From an uncultured Bacteroidales bacterium (GTDB taxonomy: Bacteria; Bacteroidota; Bacteroidia; Bacteroidales; UBA932), in contig CAMNQO010000018.1 in NCBI GenBank assembly GCA_946549475.1, positions 1 to 16,131 on the forward strand: a stretch of 16,131 nucleotides of DNA, read 5' to 3'. Position numbers and translations under genes: made by a program. The notes beneath the pieces were generated by a model. It made no database searches and was not told the DNA's origin. It worked only from the letters and a program-made list of their open reading frames with translations. The first letter of the stretch is position 1; each line of letters starts with the position of its first letter. Positions 1 to 8,200 of this stretch are shown in pieces.

Positions 1-1109
1 AGGCCCGGCCGCACGGCCGTCACGGCGCCAACAACGAGAATGTCCGCCGCTACATCGATTTCGCCGCCGAACACGGCTTCGACCAGCTGCTGGTCGAAGG
101 ATGGAACATCGGTTGGGAAGACTGGGTCGGTACATGGAAAGATTCCGTCTTCGATTTTGTCACGCCCTATCCGGATTTCGACCTGCCGGCGCTCAACCAA
201 TACGCCCATTCCAAGGGCATCAAACTGATGATGCACCACGAGACTTCCTCTTCGGCCCGCAATTATGAGCGGCATATGGAGGACGCCTACCGCCTGATGA
301 ACCGTTATGGCTATGATGCGGTCAAGTCCGGTTATGTAGGCGATATCGTCCCCCGCGGAGAATATCATTACGGCCAGTGGATGGTCAATCATTACCTCTA
401 TGCCGTGACCCAGGCGGCCAGGCACCATATTATGGTGAACGCGCACGAAGCCATCCGTCCGACCGGACTCTGCCGGACCTATCCCAACCTCATCGGCAAC
501 GAGTCGGCCCGCGGAACCGAGTACCAGGCTTTCGGCGGGACGGTGCCCGAACATGTGACCATCCTTCCGTTCACCCGTCCGAACGGAGGCCCGATGGATT
601 ATACGCCCGGCATCTTCGAAGCCGATATCTCGACCTTCAGCCCCAACAACGGCTCCCATGTCCAGGCGACCCTGGCCAACCAGCTGGCGCTCTATCTGAC
701 GATGTACTCGCCGCTGCAGATGGCCGCCGACCTGCCGCAGAACTATGCCAAACACATGGACGCTTTCCAGTTTATCAAGGATGTGGCGTGCGATTGGCAG
801 GAGAGCCGTTATCTTTTCGCAGAGCCGGGAGACTATATCGTCGTCGCCCGCAAGGCCCGCAAGGACGGCCGGTGGTTCCTGGGCGGCGTGACGGATGAGC
901 AGCGCCGCAGTTTCGACGTGCCGCTGGATTTCCTGACAGCAGGCGGAAAATACGAAGTGACGCTTTATCTGGATGCGGAGGACGCCCATTATCAGACCAA
1001 CAACGCCGCTTACCGGATTGAGAAGCGTACGGTCACTTCGGAGGATGTCCTGACGCTCACGGCCGCGCCGGGCGGTGGTTTTGCCGCCAGTTTCCGTCAG
1101 TTGAAATAG
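1..1109 (+). CDS. GH97 glycoside hydrolase, SusB-type (inverting alpha-glucosidase class), 5' end missing
   Basis: The reading frame is open from the left edge (first full codon at position 3) to the TAG at 1107-1109. About 368 residues are visible, roughly the C-terminal half of a SusB-sized protein (about 740 aa). The match to the family is strong: KSGYVGD, NAHEAIRPTG, RTYPNLIGNESARGTEY, GGPMDYTPGIFE and MYSPLQMAADLP are all present. The three glutamates that define the inverting, calcium-dependent SusB subgroup are kept with SusB spacing (439, 508 and 532 in SusB): HHE (codon 240-242), NAHE (447-449) and RGTE (519-521). The retaining GH97 branch uses an Asp nucleophile instead. The last ~100 residues match the C-terminal beta domain. 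Family knowledge: periplasmic hydrolysis of alpha-glucosidic bonds. The gene is convergent with the regulator (12 bp apart), so its promoter lies outside the window and it is not part of the susCD operon. Its exact substrate is not known. Confidence 0.95.
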   Translation, partial: ARPHGRHGANNENVRRYIDFAAEHGFDQLLVEGWNIGWEDWVGTWKDSVFDFVTPYPDFDLPALNQYAHSKGIKLMMHHETSSSARNYERHMEDAYRLMNRYGYDAVKSGYVGDIVPRGEYHYGQWMVNHYLYAVTQAARHHIMVNAHEAIRPTGLCRTYPNLIGNESARGTEYQAFGGTVPEHVTILPFTRPNGGPMDYTPGIFEADISTFSPNNGSHVQATLANQLALYLTMYSPLQMAADLPQNYAKHMDAFQFIKDVACDWQESRYLFAEPGDYIVVARKARKDGRWFLGGVTDEQRRSFDVPLDFLTAGGKYEVTLYLDAEDAHYQTNNAAYRIEKRTVTSEDVLTLTAAPGGGFAASFRQLK

Positions 1110-1121
1110 AACGCCCTTCGC

Positions 1122-4100
1122 TTATTCCGATTCGGCAGGCCCGGCGCTTTCTCCCCGGGCCTGCCTGTAGGCTTTCGGCGTGCAGCCGTATTTCTCCTGG
1201 AAGTTCTTGAAGAAGGTTCCCCGGTTGGTAAATCCGGCCTGCCAGATGATTTCGCTGGTTGTCAGTTTCGTTTTCAGCAGCAGCTGGGCGGCATACGTCA
1301 GGCGATATTCCCGGATGATGTTGCTGGGCGTGATGTTGACCAGGCCGTTCATCCGGCTGTAGAGTTTGCGCAGGCTCATATTCATTTCGGAAGCGATGAC
1401 GGCCGTCGTCAGATCGCTTCGTTGCAGATTGTTGCGGATGACCCGGTAGAGTTTTTCCAGAAATTCCTTGTCTTCCCGATGCAACTGGCGTCCATCGCTG
1501 AATGCGTAGATGCTCAGTTGCGAGTTGAAATAACTTTTGAGCGATTCGGTCCGGCGCAGGCTTTGTTCTACGGCAAATTTCAAGGCTTTCGCGTTGAGCG
1601 GCAGGGTCACCCAGGCGTCGGCCGGCAGATCGCCCTGCTCCTGGGCGATCAGGATGACAGGAATCTGTACGGTGGCCTTGTTCTCCTTGAGCGAAAGGAT
1701 CAGGGCTTCCGTTTCGGGGGCGTGTCCCATCCACTCTCCGATGACGATGTCGGGGTGTCTGCCCTCCAAAGCCGCGCTGATATCCTCCGCCCGGGAGAAA
1801 ATCCGGATTTCAAAATCGTTCTGGAACAGAAGGGTGACGGATTTGTTGACATCGGAATTGACCGCAAGGACGAACATGGACTTCATATCCAGTCCCGGGA
1901 GCGGACTTTCCGGCAGTTCCGTCTTTTGCAGCAGATGGGCGGCCGGCGCATAATTCGCGCTGTCCGCAATGTCTCCGGCCGCCATCTCCTGTTGTCCGGC
2001 GGGACGGTCTTCAGACAAGATCATGCGGGGGAGTGTAATCCGGAAGATGCGCTTTTCCCCTTCCTGCCCGACGCTGATCTCTCCGCCCATCTGTGCAACC
2101 CAGTTGCGGCATACGGCAAGCCGCATTTCATCCTGGATGGTCAGGCTCTTGCGCAAGTGGCTCTGGATATAATCCAAGGCCTGGTTTTCGTCCAGCATCA
2201 GCCGGGCCTTTTCCAAGTCCGGCCAATTCCCGTCCGTGCCGATGTGCATCCGGAGCGCCTCTTCGTTTTCGCAGCCAGACAACTCCAGCGTGATACATCC
2301 CCCGTCCGTCAGGTGGTAAAATAAATCCGTAAGGATCATATCGGTCGTCATCACCAGCAGGCGCGGAGAGCCGACCCATATCAAATGGGGCGGTATCTCA
2401 TAACGGAAAGCGACTTTCCGTTTGCCGGCGATGTCCGAATAAGTTTCCATCAATTCCGAAAGGATGTCGTGGGGAGAAAACATCATTACATCCGGATGCT
2501 GCCGCTTTTCTTCGTCTCCCGTCAGTTCATGGAACAATTGGAGGGTGTGGTTGATTTTGTCGTTGTAATGCCGGGCGTTTTCCGCGCAGGCCCTGACATA
2601 CTCATCGGCACGGCTGTAGTTGAGAATCTGGTGGATAGGTGCGGCAAGCATCAGGGACGGCCGCTCGATTTGTACGGCGACATCGCGCAAAAGCTTGAGT
2701 TGCGAGGCGTGCAACTCTTCCTTCCGCATCTTCTCCAACTCTTCCAGCCGTTTCCGGTATTTCTTTTCGTTCCGTGCCGTCAGCAGCCGGAGGGTTCCCC
2801 ACAGCAGGCACAAGCCCAGAAGCAGATAAAACGCTTTTGCCGCCGTCGTCAGGTAGAAAGGAGACAATACTTCGATTTTCAGGGCGGTGACCGGGCTGAT
2901 AAATCCGCTCCCCGGATTTTCGCAGCGCAGCTCCAGCGTATAGGTCCCGCCGGGAAGGCGGGGGAGCGTCACGTTCCGCTGACATTCGTTCCAAGACCCG
3001 CCCAATGCGGCAATCCGGTAGAAATAGCGGTAATTCTCGGTATCGACGAAGTCCATCGCCGATATTTCCACGCTCTCCAGCCATTCTCCGGGCTGCAAGG
3101 TGATCGTATTGTCCGGCAGAGCCCGGAAAAGCGGGATGGATTTGCCGTTTTTCTTGAATCCCAGGATGGAGAGGGCCGGCGAGCGGGGTGTGAAGGGGAC
3201 GGGGCTTTCTTCGATGACCGTAAAGCCGTTGGTGGCGCCGAAATAGGACAGTCCTTCCCGGTCGGTAAATGCGGCGCCGTCTGAAAATTCGAGGGTTTTC
3301 AGACCGAAATTGTGACCGAAGCGGAAAGCGTCATCGGTTTGGGGAAAGTAGCGGATCAAACCGTTGTTGGTACTCAACCACAGATCCCCGTCCGGATTTT
3401 CGACGATTCCGTGAATCAGGCATACGACCGCAGTGCTTGTCATGCCGTCTTCTCCGAAGCGGAACAGTCCGCCTCCCGTACCGATCCAGAGCCGCCCATG
3501 GCTGTCCCGGAAAACGGACCAGATGTCATTGGAAGCCGGGGAGCCGGTATCGTCCAGCGTATAGACGCGGCTGCTGTCCGTCGCCGGATCGTAGTGGATC
3601 AGTCCGCTGCCCCGGCTGCCGATCCACAGGCTTCCGTCCCTGTCCTCCGTCATCGTAAAATAAAATTCGGAATCATTGCGCAAGGGGCCGAAGTCCAGTT
3701 TCCGGCAGGAAAGGGCTTCCGGACGGTCTGCCTTGCCTCCGAGCGTGATTTTGAAAACGCCTTTGCCGACCGACGCCGCCCACAGGGTCCCGTCCTCACT
3801 TTCCTGGAAACAATGGATGTATCGCAATGCCTCGGGCAGGTCGCCGGCGAGGTGATGGATCTTCCGGTCCGTATAGGAATAATAATCGATGCCGATTCCT
3901 TCCGTCCCGATCCACAACAGCGGCCTGCGGCTCTCTTTCAGGGCAAATACGGCCGGATCGGACAAGTCCCGCGTGAATGTCCGGTGTACGGAAGGCGCAT
4001 CCTTCCCGGGCGTGAAGGCGGGAAACTGCATCAGTCCTTCTCCCTTGGTACCGACCCAGAGATTGCCCCGCCGGTCTTTGCAGAGGGCGCGCACCGGTGT

Positions 4101-5087
4101 CGAGTAGGATCCGATGCGCCCATAATGCCAATTGTGGAAAGTATAGGGTCCCCGGGCGTACATCTGGAGCCCGTATCCGTCGGTAGCCACCCAGAGGATG
4201 TCCTGCGTGGCATCCCGGAGAATGTCAAAAACGCCGCATTGTATCTCCAGACGGGTATGCCGGTACCGTTCGGCCTTTTCCGGCTGACAGACCAGGCGGG
4301 TGACTCCGTCGAAAAGGAAACCGATGACGATGTCGTCTCCGTCCCGCACGATGCTCCGGATTTCTCCGTGCCGGCGGATTTCTTCCTGCAGGCCGGTCTG
4401 GTAGGAGAGCCGTCCTTCCCGGTAGTCATATCGGTACAGGATGCCGTCCTCTCCTACGAGATAGGCTTCGCCCGCATGGCATTGGGCGAAGCGCAGGCGG
4501 ATGTCGGCGGCAGGAGTCAGTTCTTTCATGTCGTCTCCGGCCATGAACAGGCCCTCCGATGTGCAGATGAGCAGGGTTTCACCCATGCTGCGGCTGTCCA
4601 GCAAACGCCCGTGCCGGAGTAGGGACGGACAGGGGATTTCATGGAAATCCGTTCCGTCAAAGCGGAAAAGTTTTCCGGCCTGCGTGAGTACCATGCAGCG
4701 CGAAGCGGAGTCCCATGCCAGCATCCGGTACATTCCCCGAAACTGGTCATAGCGCCGGATCTGCATATTCTCGTCTATCAGGTCGAGCCCATAGTCCGTT
4801 ACAATCCAGGCGCCGAGTCCGGGACAGAAATGGATTTTTTCAATCAGGTTTCCCGACAAGGCGCCTTTCCCGCCCGCGCGCGTTGAATAAGATGTCATCC
4901 GGACGCCGTCCCAGATGTTGAGGCCTTCGCAGGTTCCCGTCCAGATGCGCCCCAGCGGGTCTTGCGCCAGACTCAATACGGAATTGTTGCTTAATCCCTC
5001 CCGGGAGGAGATGTTGCGGATAAAATCGGCGCGTCCCGTCACCGGTGCGAGGAGACACAAGAGGAGGAATATGCTTTTCTTGCTCAT
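1122..5087 (-). CDS. HTCS-like membrane sensor/AraC regulator with degenerate kinase and receiver domains
   Basis: The protein has 1321 residues from the ATG at 5087. The signal peptide is residues 1-20 (MSKKSIFLLLCLLAPVTGRA). A long periplasmic beta-propeller follows (~25-630), with repeated Reg_prop signatures such as GNLWVGTKGEG, GSLWIGSRGSG and GRLWIGTGGG. Then come a Y_Y_Y domain (~673-741), a membrane helix (~745-767), a coiled coil, a kinase-like region (~795-1022), a receiver-like domain (~1070-1185) and an AraC helix-turn-helix domain (~1208-1311). The kinase His position is Val805 and no N, G1 or G2 box is recognisable. In the receiver the acidic pair is Asn1077-Ser1078, the phospho-Asp is Glu1118 and the conserved Lys is Leu1162. 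The DNA-binding part looks normal. A TTG seven codons upstream (5108) overlaps the -7 element, so I chose the ATG. By position it should control the divergent mannan operon. Signalling without phosphotransfer is my inference from the missing residues. Confidence 0.93.
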   Translation of the reverse strand: MSKKSIFLLLCLLAPVTGRADFIRNISSREGLSNNSVLSLAQDPLGRIWTGTCEGLNIWDGVRMTSYSTRAGGKGALSGNLIEKIHFCPGLGAWIVTDYGLDLIDENMQIRRYDQFRGMYRMLAWDSASRCMVLTQAGKLFRFDGTDFHEIPCPSLLRHGRLLDSRSMGETLLICTSEGLFMAGDDMKELTPAADIRLRFAQCHAGEAYLVGEDGILYRYDYREGRLSYQTGLQEEIRRHGEIRSIVRDGDDIVIGFLFDGVTRLVCQPEKAERYRHTRLEIQCGVFDILRDATQDILWVATDGYGLQMYARGPYTFHNWHYGRIGSYSTPVRALCKDRRGNLWVGTKGEGLMQFPAFTPGKDAPSVHRTFTRDLSDPAVFALKESRRPLLWIGTEGIGIDYYSYTDRKIHHLAGDLPEALRYIHCFQESEDGTLWAASVGKGVFKITLGGKADRPEALSCRKLDFGPLRNDSEFYFTMTEDRDGSLWIGSRGSGLIHYDPATDSSRVYTLDDTGSPASNDIWSVFRDSHGRLWIGTGGGLFRFGEDGMTSTAVVCLIHGIVENPDGDLWLSTNNGLIRYFPQTDDAFRFGHNFGLKTLEFSDGAAFTDREGLSYFGATNGFTVIEESPVPFTPRSPALSILGFKKNGKSIPLFRALPDNTITLQPGEWLESVEISAMDFVDTENYRYFYRIAALGGSWNECQRNVTLPRLPGGTYTLELRCENPGSGFISPVTALKIEVLSPFYLTTAAKAFYLLLGLCLLWGTLRLLTARNEKKYRKRLEELEKMRKEELHASQLKLLRDVAVQIERPSLMLAAPIHQILNYSRADEYVRACAENARHYNDKINHTLQLFHELTGDEEKRQHPDVMMFSPHDILSELMETYSDIAGKRKVAFRYEIPPHLIWVGSPRLLVMTTDMILTDLFYHLTDGGCITLELSGCENEEALRMHIGTDGNWPDLEKARLMLDENQALDYIQSHLRKSLTIQDEMRLAVCRNWVAQMGGEISVGQEGEKRIFRITLPRMILSEDRPAGQQEMAAGDIADSANYAPAAHLLQKTELPESPLPGLDMKSMFVLAVNSDVNKSVTLLFQNDFEIRIFSRAEDISAALEGRHPDIVIGEWMGHAPETEALILSLKENKATVQIPVILIAQEQGDLPADAWVTLPLNAKALKFAVEQSLRRTESLKSYFNSQLSIYAFSDGRQLHREDKEFLEKLYRVIRNNLQRSDLTTAVIASEMNMSLRKLYSRMNGLVNITPSNIIREYRLTYAAQLLLKTKLTTSEIIWQAGFTNRGTFFKNFQEKYGCTPKAYRQARGESAGPAESE
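1134..1165. repeat. Perfect 11-bp inverted repeat at the convergent gene ends; possible terminator or mRNA 3' hairpin
   Basis: GGCAGGCCCGG (1134-1144) and CCGGGCCTGCC (1155-1165) are exact reverse complements separated by a 10-base loop. The hairpin lies 25 bp past the GH97 stop and inside the last codons of the convergent regulator, whose stop is at 1122-1124. No T-run follows on either strand, so it is not a canonical intrinsic terminator. It could still pause or protect the GH97 transcript end. It also encodes regulator residues, so chance in GC-rich DNA is a real alternative. Confidence 0.45.
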
Positions 5088-5105
5088 TTTAAGGCCAGAT
5101 TTTTC

Positions 5106-5137
5106 CAAAGATACTTAATTTTGTCGTGTCCGGCAAA
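5106..5137 (-). promoter_or_regulatory. Bacteroidales-type promoter for the HTCS-like regulator
   Basis: On the minus strand TTTG (complement of 5134-5137) is followed after 20 bases by TATCTTTG (complement of 5106-5113). This matches the Bacteroides housekeeping consensus, -33 TTTG and -7 TAnnTTTG, with usual spacing. Transcription would begin near 5100, giving a leader of only about a dozen bases before the ATG at 5087. This also argues against the upstream TTG as the start codon. Confidence 0.7.
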
Positions 5138-5140
5138 TTA

Positions 5141-5169
5141 TTCGTACAAATTAGGCACGATTTCGTACA
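5141..5169. promoter_or_regulatory. Direct repeat TTCGTACA x2 with 21-bp period; candidate regulator operator
   Basis: TTCGTACA occurs at 5141-5148 and again at 5162-5169 in the same orientation. The 21-bp period is two helical turns, so both copies face the same side of the DNA. AraC-family regulators typically bind repeated half-sites with such phasing. The pair sits between the divergent promoters, 21 bases upstream of the operon's -7-like element, where an activator would contact RNA polymerase. It is therefore a good candidate site for the adjacent regulator. Binding itself is inferred. Confidence 0.55.
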
Positions 5170-5190
5170 GGAAACATTTGGGGGTTTGTA

Positions 5191-5198
5191 TAAATTTG
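5191..5198 (+). promoter_or_regulatory. Probable -7 element of the susC operon promoter
   Basis: TAAATTTG matches the TAnnTTTG -7 consensus exactly and lies 21 bases before the susC ATG at 5220. No TTTG is found at the right distance upstream. A weak -33 region is expected for a promoter that needs an activator, and the direct repeat at 5141-5169 occupies that area. The leader would be only about 15 bases. The AT-rich context makes a chance match possible. Confidence 0.5.
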
Positions 5199-5219
5199 TT
5201 TTTGAAAATATCTTGTTTT

Positions 5220-8200
5220 ATGAATAAACGATCCCAACATTTCTGCCGTATGCTCCGGGCCGTACTGTCCGTTCTGCTCTTGGGGCGGTTCCTGGTTTGT
5301 CCGGCTGCGGCCCAGTCCGGCATCGCTGTTGCCGGAACGGTGACGGATGCCTCCGGCCAGCCGGTCATCGGCGCTTCCGTGATGGTGGAAGGTACGACAC
5401 GCGGAGCCGTGACGGATCTGGACGGAAATTATTCGCTGTCCGGTCTGGCCGATACGGACGTCCTTGAGTTCAGCAGCATCGGTTATGCCTCGCAAAGCGT
5501 CCAGGTGCGTGCGCAAAAACGTATCGATGTCATCCTGGAAGAAGACAACAATTTCCTGGACGAGGTGGTCGTGGTCGGATACGGAACGACGACGCGCAAG
5601 CATATCGTTTCTTCCATCGCTTCCGTGAACAGCGAAGCGCTGGCGGACCGTCCGGTCGCGAATGTGCAGCAGGCCCTGCAGGGCGCCGCCGCCAACCTGG
5701 TCATCCAGACCAGCAATTTCGACCCGACCAACAGCGGAATGAACATCTCCATCCGCGGCGTCAGTACGATGGGCAGCAATACACCGCTCGTCGTCATCGA
5801 CGGGGTGCCCCAGGCCGACGCCAGCCGGATGAACGACCTCAATCCCAACGATATCGAGTCCATCAATATCCTCAAGGATGCCGGTTCCTCCGCCATCTAC
5901 GGCGCCCGTTCCTCCAATGGTGTCATCCTTATCACAACCAAGCAGGGCAAGCGGGAAAAGGCGCCCGAAGTCCGTTTCAGCGCCCAGGCCGGCGTGCAGA
6001 ATCCGCATATCCTCTACCAGGCGGTACCCTCCTGGCAGAATGCCATCCTGCGCAACGAGGCCCTGACCAATGTCGGTTACGACCCCGTCTTCACCATCGA
6101 GGATATCGAGAGTTTCAAGGCGCACGGCGACTGTGTACCCTTTATGCGGCAGGCGATGAAGAATGCGCTCCAGCAGAACTACAGCCTGAGCGTTACCGGC
6201 GGTACGGCCCATACCACTTATATGGTGTCCGGCTCCTTCTTCAACCAGAACTCCAATTACGTCGGGCCCAAGTACGGCAACGACCGCTACAATGTCCGTA
6301 CGGCGCTCACGACCGAATGGGGCCGTTTCAAACTGGGCGCCAATGTGAGCTATACCCGTGCGGAAACCCTTTCCCCGGTCATCGGCGGCCTGTTCTTTGC
6401 GGATATGGTCCGTTTCCCGACCTACTGGTTCCTGCGGACGGTGGACGAGAACGGCATCTTCTATTCCAACAACTACAAGTACGGCAGTCCCGGCACGGTG
6501 CTGGCCGACCTGATGGCCGGCGGCAGCAACAAGTACGACAACGAATATCTCACCGGCACCTTCAACCTGGACATTGAAATCATCGAGGGACTCAAGTTCC
6601 GGGGCGTACTCAGCGCCGAGAGCCGCAACGAGCACCGTTTCACCGACAAGCACGCCTACCTGGTCGGAACGGACGACGGCCCCAACTGGTCTTCGCCCTC
6701 CCAAGCGGTCAGGGGCGGCAACATCACTACGCCTGCCGACGAATGGACGGGCCGGAGCACCTATTTCAATACGCAGCTGCTCCTGGATTTCAACCGGACC
6801 TTCGCCAAGGTCCACAGCGTCAACGCGCTGCTGGGCTGGTCGCAGGAGTCCAACAAATACTATGGCATGTCCGTGGCCAAGAGTTATCTGAACGATCTCA
6901 ACCAGCCTTCTTCGGACACCGTCATCGATGAAAGCACCTCCCTGTCTTCGCAGAACAACAGCGCCAGCGCGCTCCGTTCCTTCTTCGGCCGGGTGGGCTA
7001 TTCCTATGCGGACAGATATTATGTCGAGTTTACGGCCCGCTACGATATGTCCTCCAAGTTCCTCAAGGTGCGCAACGCCGGTTTCTTCCCGGCCGTATCC
7101 CTGGGCTGGCGGGCGTCCGACGAACCTTTCATGTCGGGATACAAGGCGGCCTGCGGCGACTTGAAGCTCCGCGCCTCCTACGGTCTCAACGGCAACCAGC
7201 AGGATGTCGGACTGTACGATTTCATGACCACCTACGGCATCTGGTCCAACGCCTATGCCTTCAACGGCAAGGCGGTGTCCGGCCTGATGTTCACGATGGG
7301 CAACGAAGCCCTGACCTGGGAGAAGGCCCGTACATTCAATGTCGGTCTGGACGCTTCCTTCTTCAAGAATGCCCTGAATGTCAATTTCGACTGGTTCTAC
7401 AAGCGTACCAGCGACATCCTCCTGCCTTCCATCGTGACGGGAATGTTCGGGGCGAGCATCGCCAAGGAAAACCGCGGCATAATGGACAATACGGGATGGG
7501 AACTGACCGTTTCCTACGACCTGGTCCACGGGGACTTCACCCATAATTTCTCCTTCAACCTCGCCGACTCGATGAACAAAGTCATCAAATACGGAACGCC
7601 CGCCATCCATTCCGTGGACGGCGTGACGGTCCTGACGATGGAAGGCCTGCCGCTCAATTCCTACTACGGTTACAAGACGGACGGATATTTCTCCACCTAC
7701 GAGGAAATCCTCCACAGCGCCGTGCCCGCCACCATCGACCGGACCGAACTCCGTCCGGGCGACGTAAAATATGTGGACATCAACGCCGACGGGGTCATCA
7801 ACGAGGCGGACCGGACCTATCTGGGCTACGGCTTCCCGCGCTATACTTTCGGTTTCCAATATGGATTCAAATGGAAGGGACTGGACGTGAGCTTTATGCT
7901 GCAAGGTGTGCTCAAACGGACCAGCGCCGTCCGCGGCGAACTCTTCGAGCCCTTCCACGTGGACTGGGGAACGACGATGTACACGCATCAGCTGGACTAC
8001 TGGGCGCCGGACAACACTTCCGCCCGCTGGCCCCGTCTGACCGCGTTCGGTTCCGTCAGCCAGGTCAACAACTGGGGACAGCCCGGCTCGCAGCTCAATA
8101 TGCTCGAAGGCGCCTATATGCGTGTGAAGAACATCCAGGTCGGCTACACCCTGCCCAAGAAGTGGACGACCAAGTTCTACTGCCAGAGCCTGCGCATCTT

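Noticed and set aside
377..898. 173-codon frame inside GH97
   Set aside because: It lies in the +2 frame of a gene whose catalytic motifs are intact, and it has no recognisable content.
1422..4622. Plus-strand frames of about 300-436 codons opposite the regulator gene
   Set aside because: The minus-strand frame encodes recognisable propeller and HTH domains over its full length. The plus-strand translations show no family features.
5088..5108. TTG start at 5108 for the regulator, adding seven residues
   Set aside because: It overlaps the predicted -7 element. The ATG at 5087 gives a standard signal peptide directly.
5121..5219. Upstream TTG start for susC at 5121
   Set aside because: It would add 33 residues before a typical signal peptide and lies upstream of the probable promoter and operator.
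5151..7988. Very long open frame antisense to susC (about 945 codons)
   Set aside because: It is the mirror of a certain gene in GC-rich DNA with strong codon bias. The translation is low-complexity (Gly, Val, Arg, His, Asp rich) with no domain or signal peptide.
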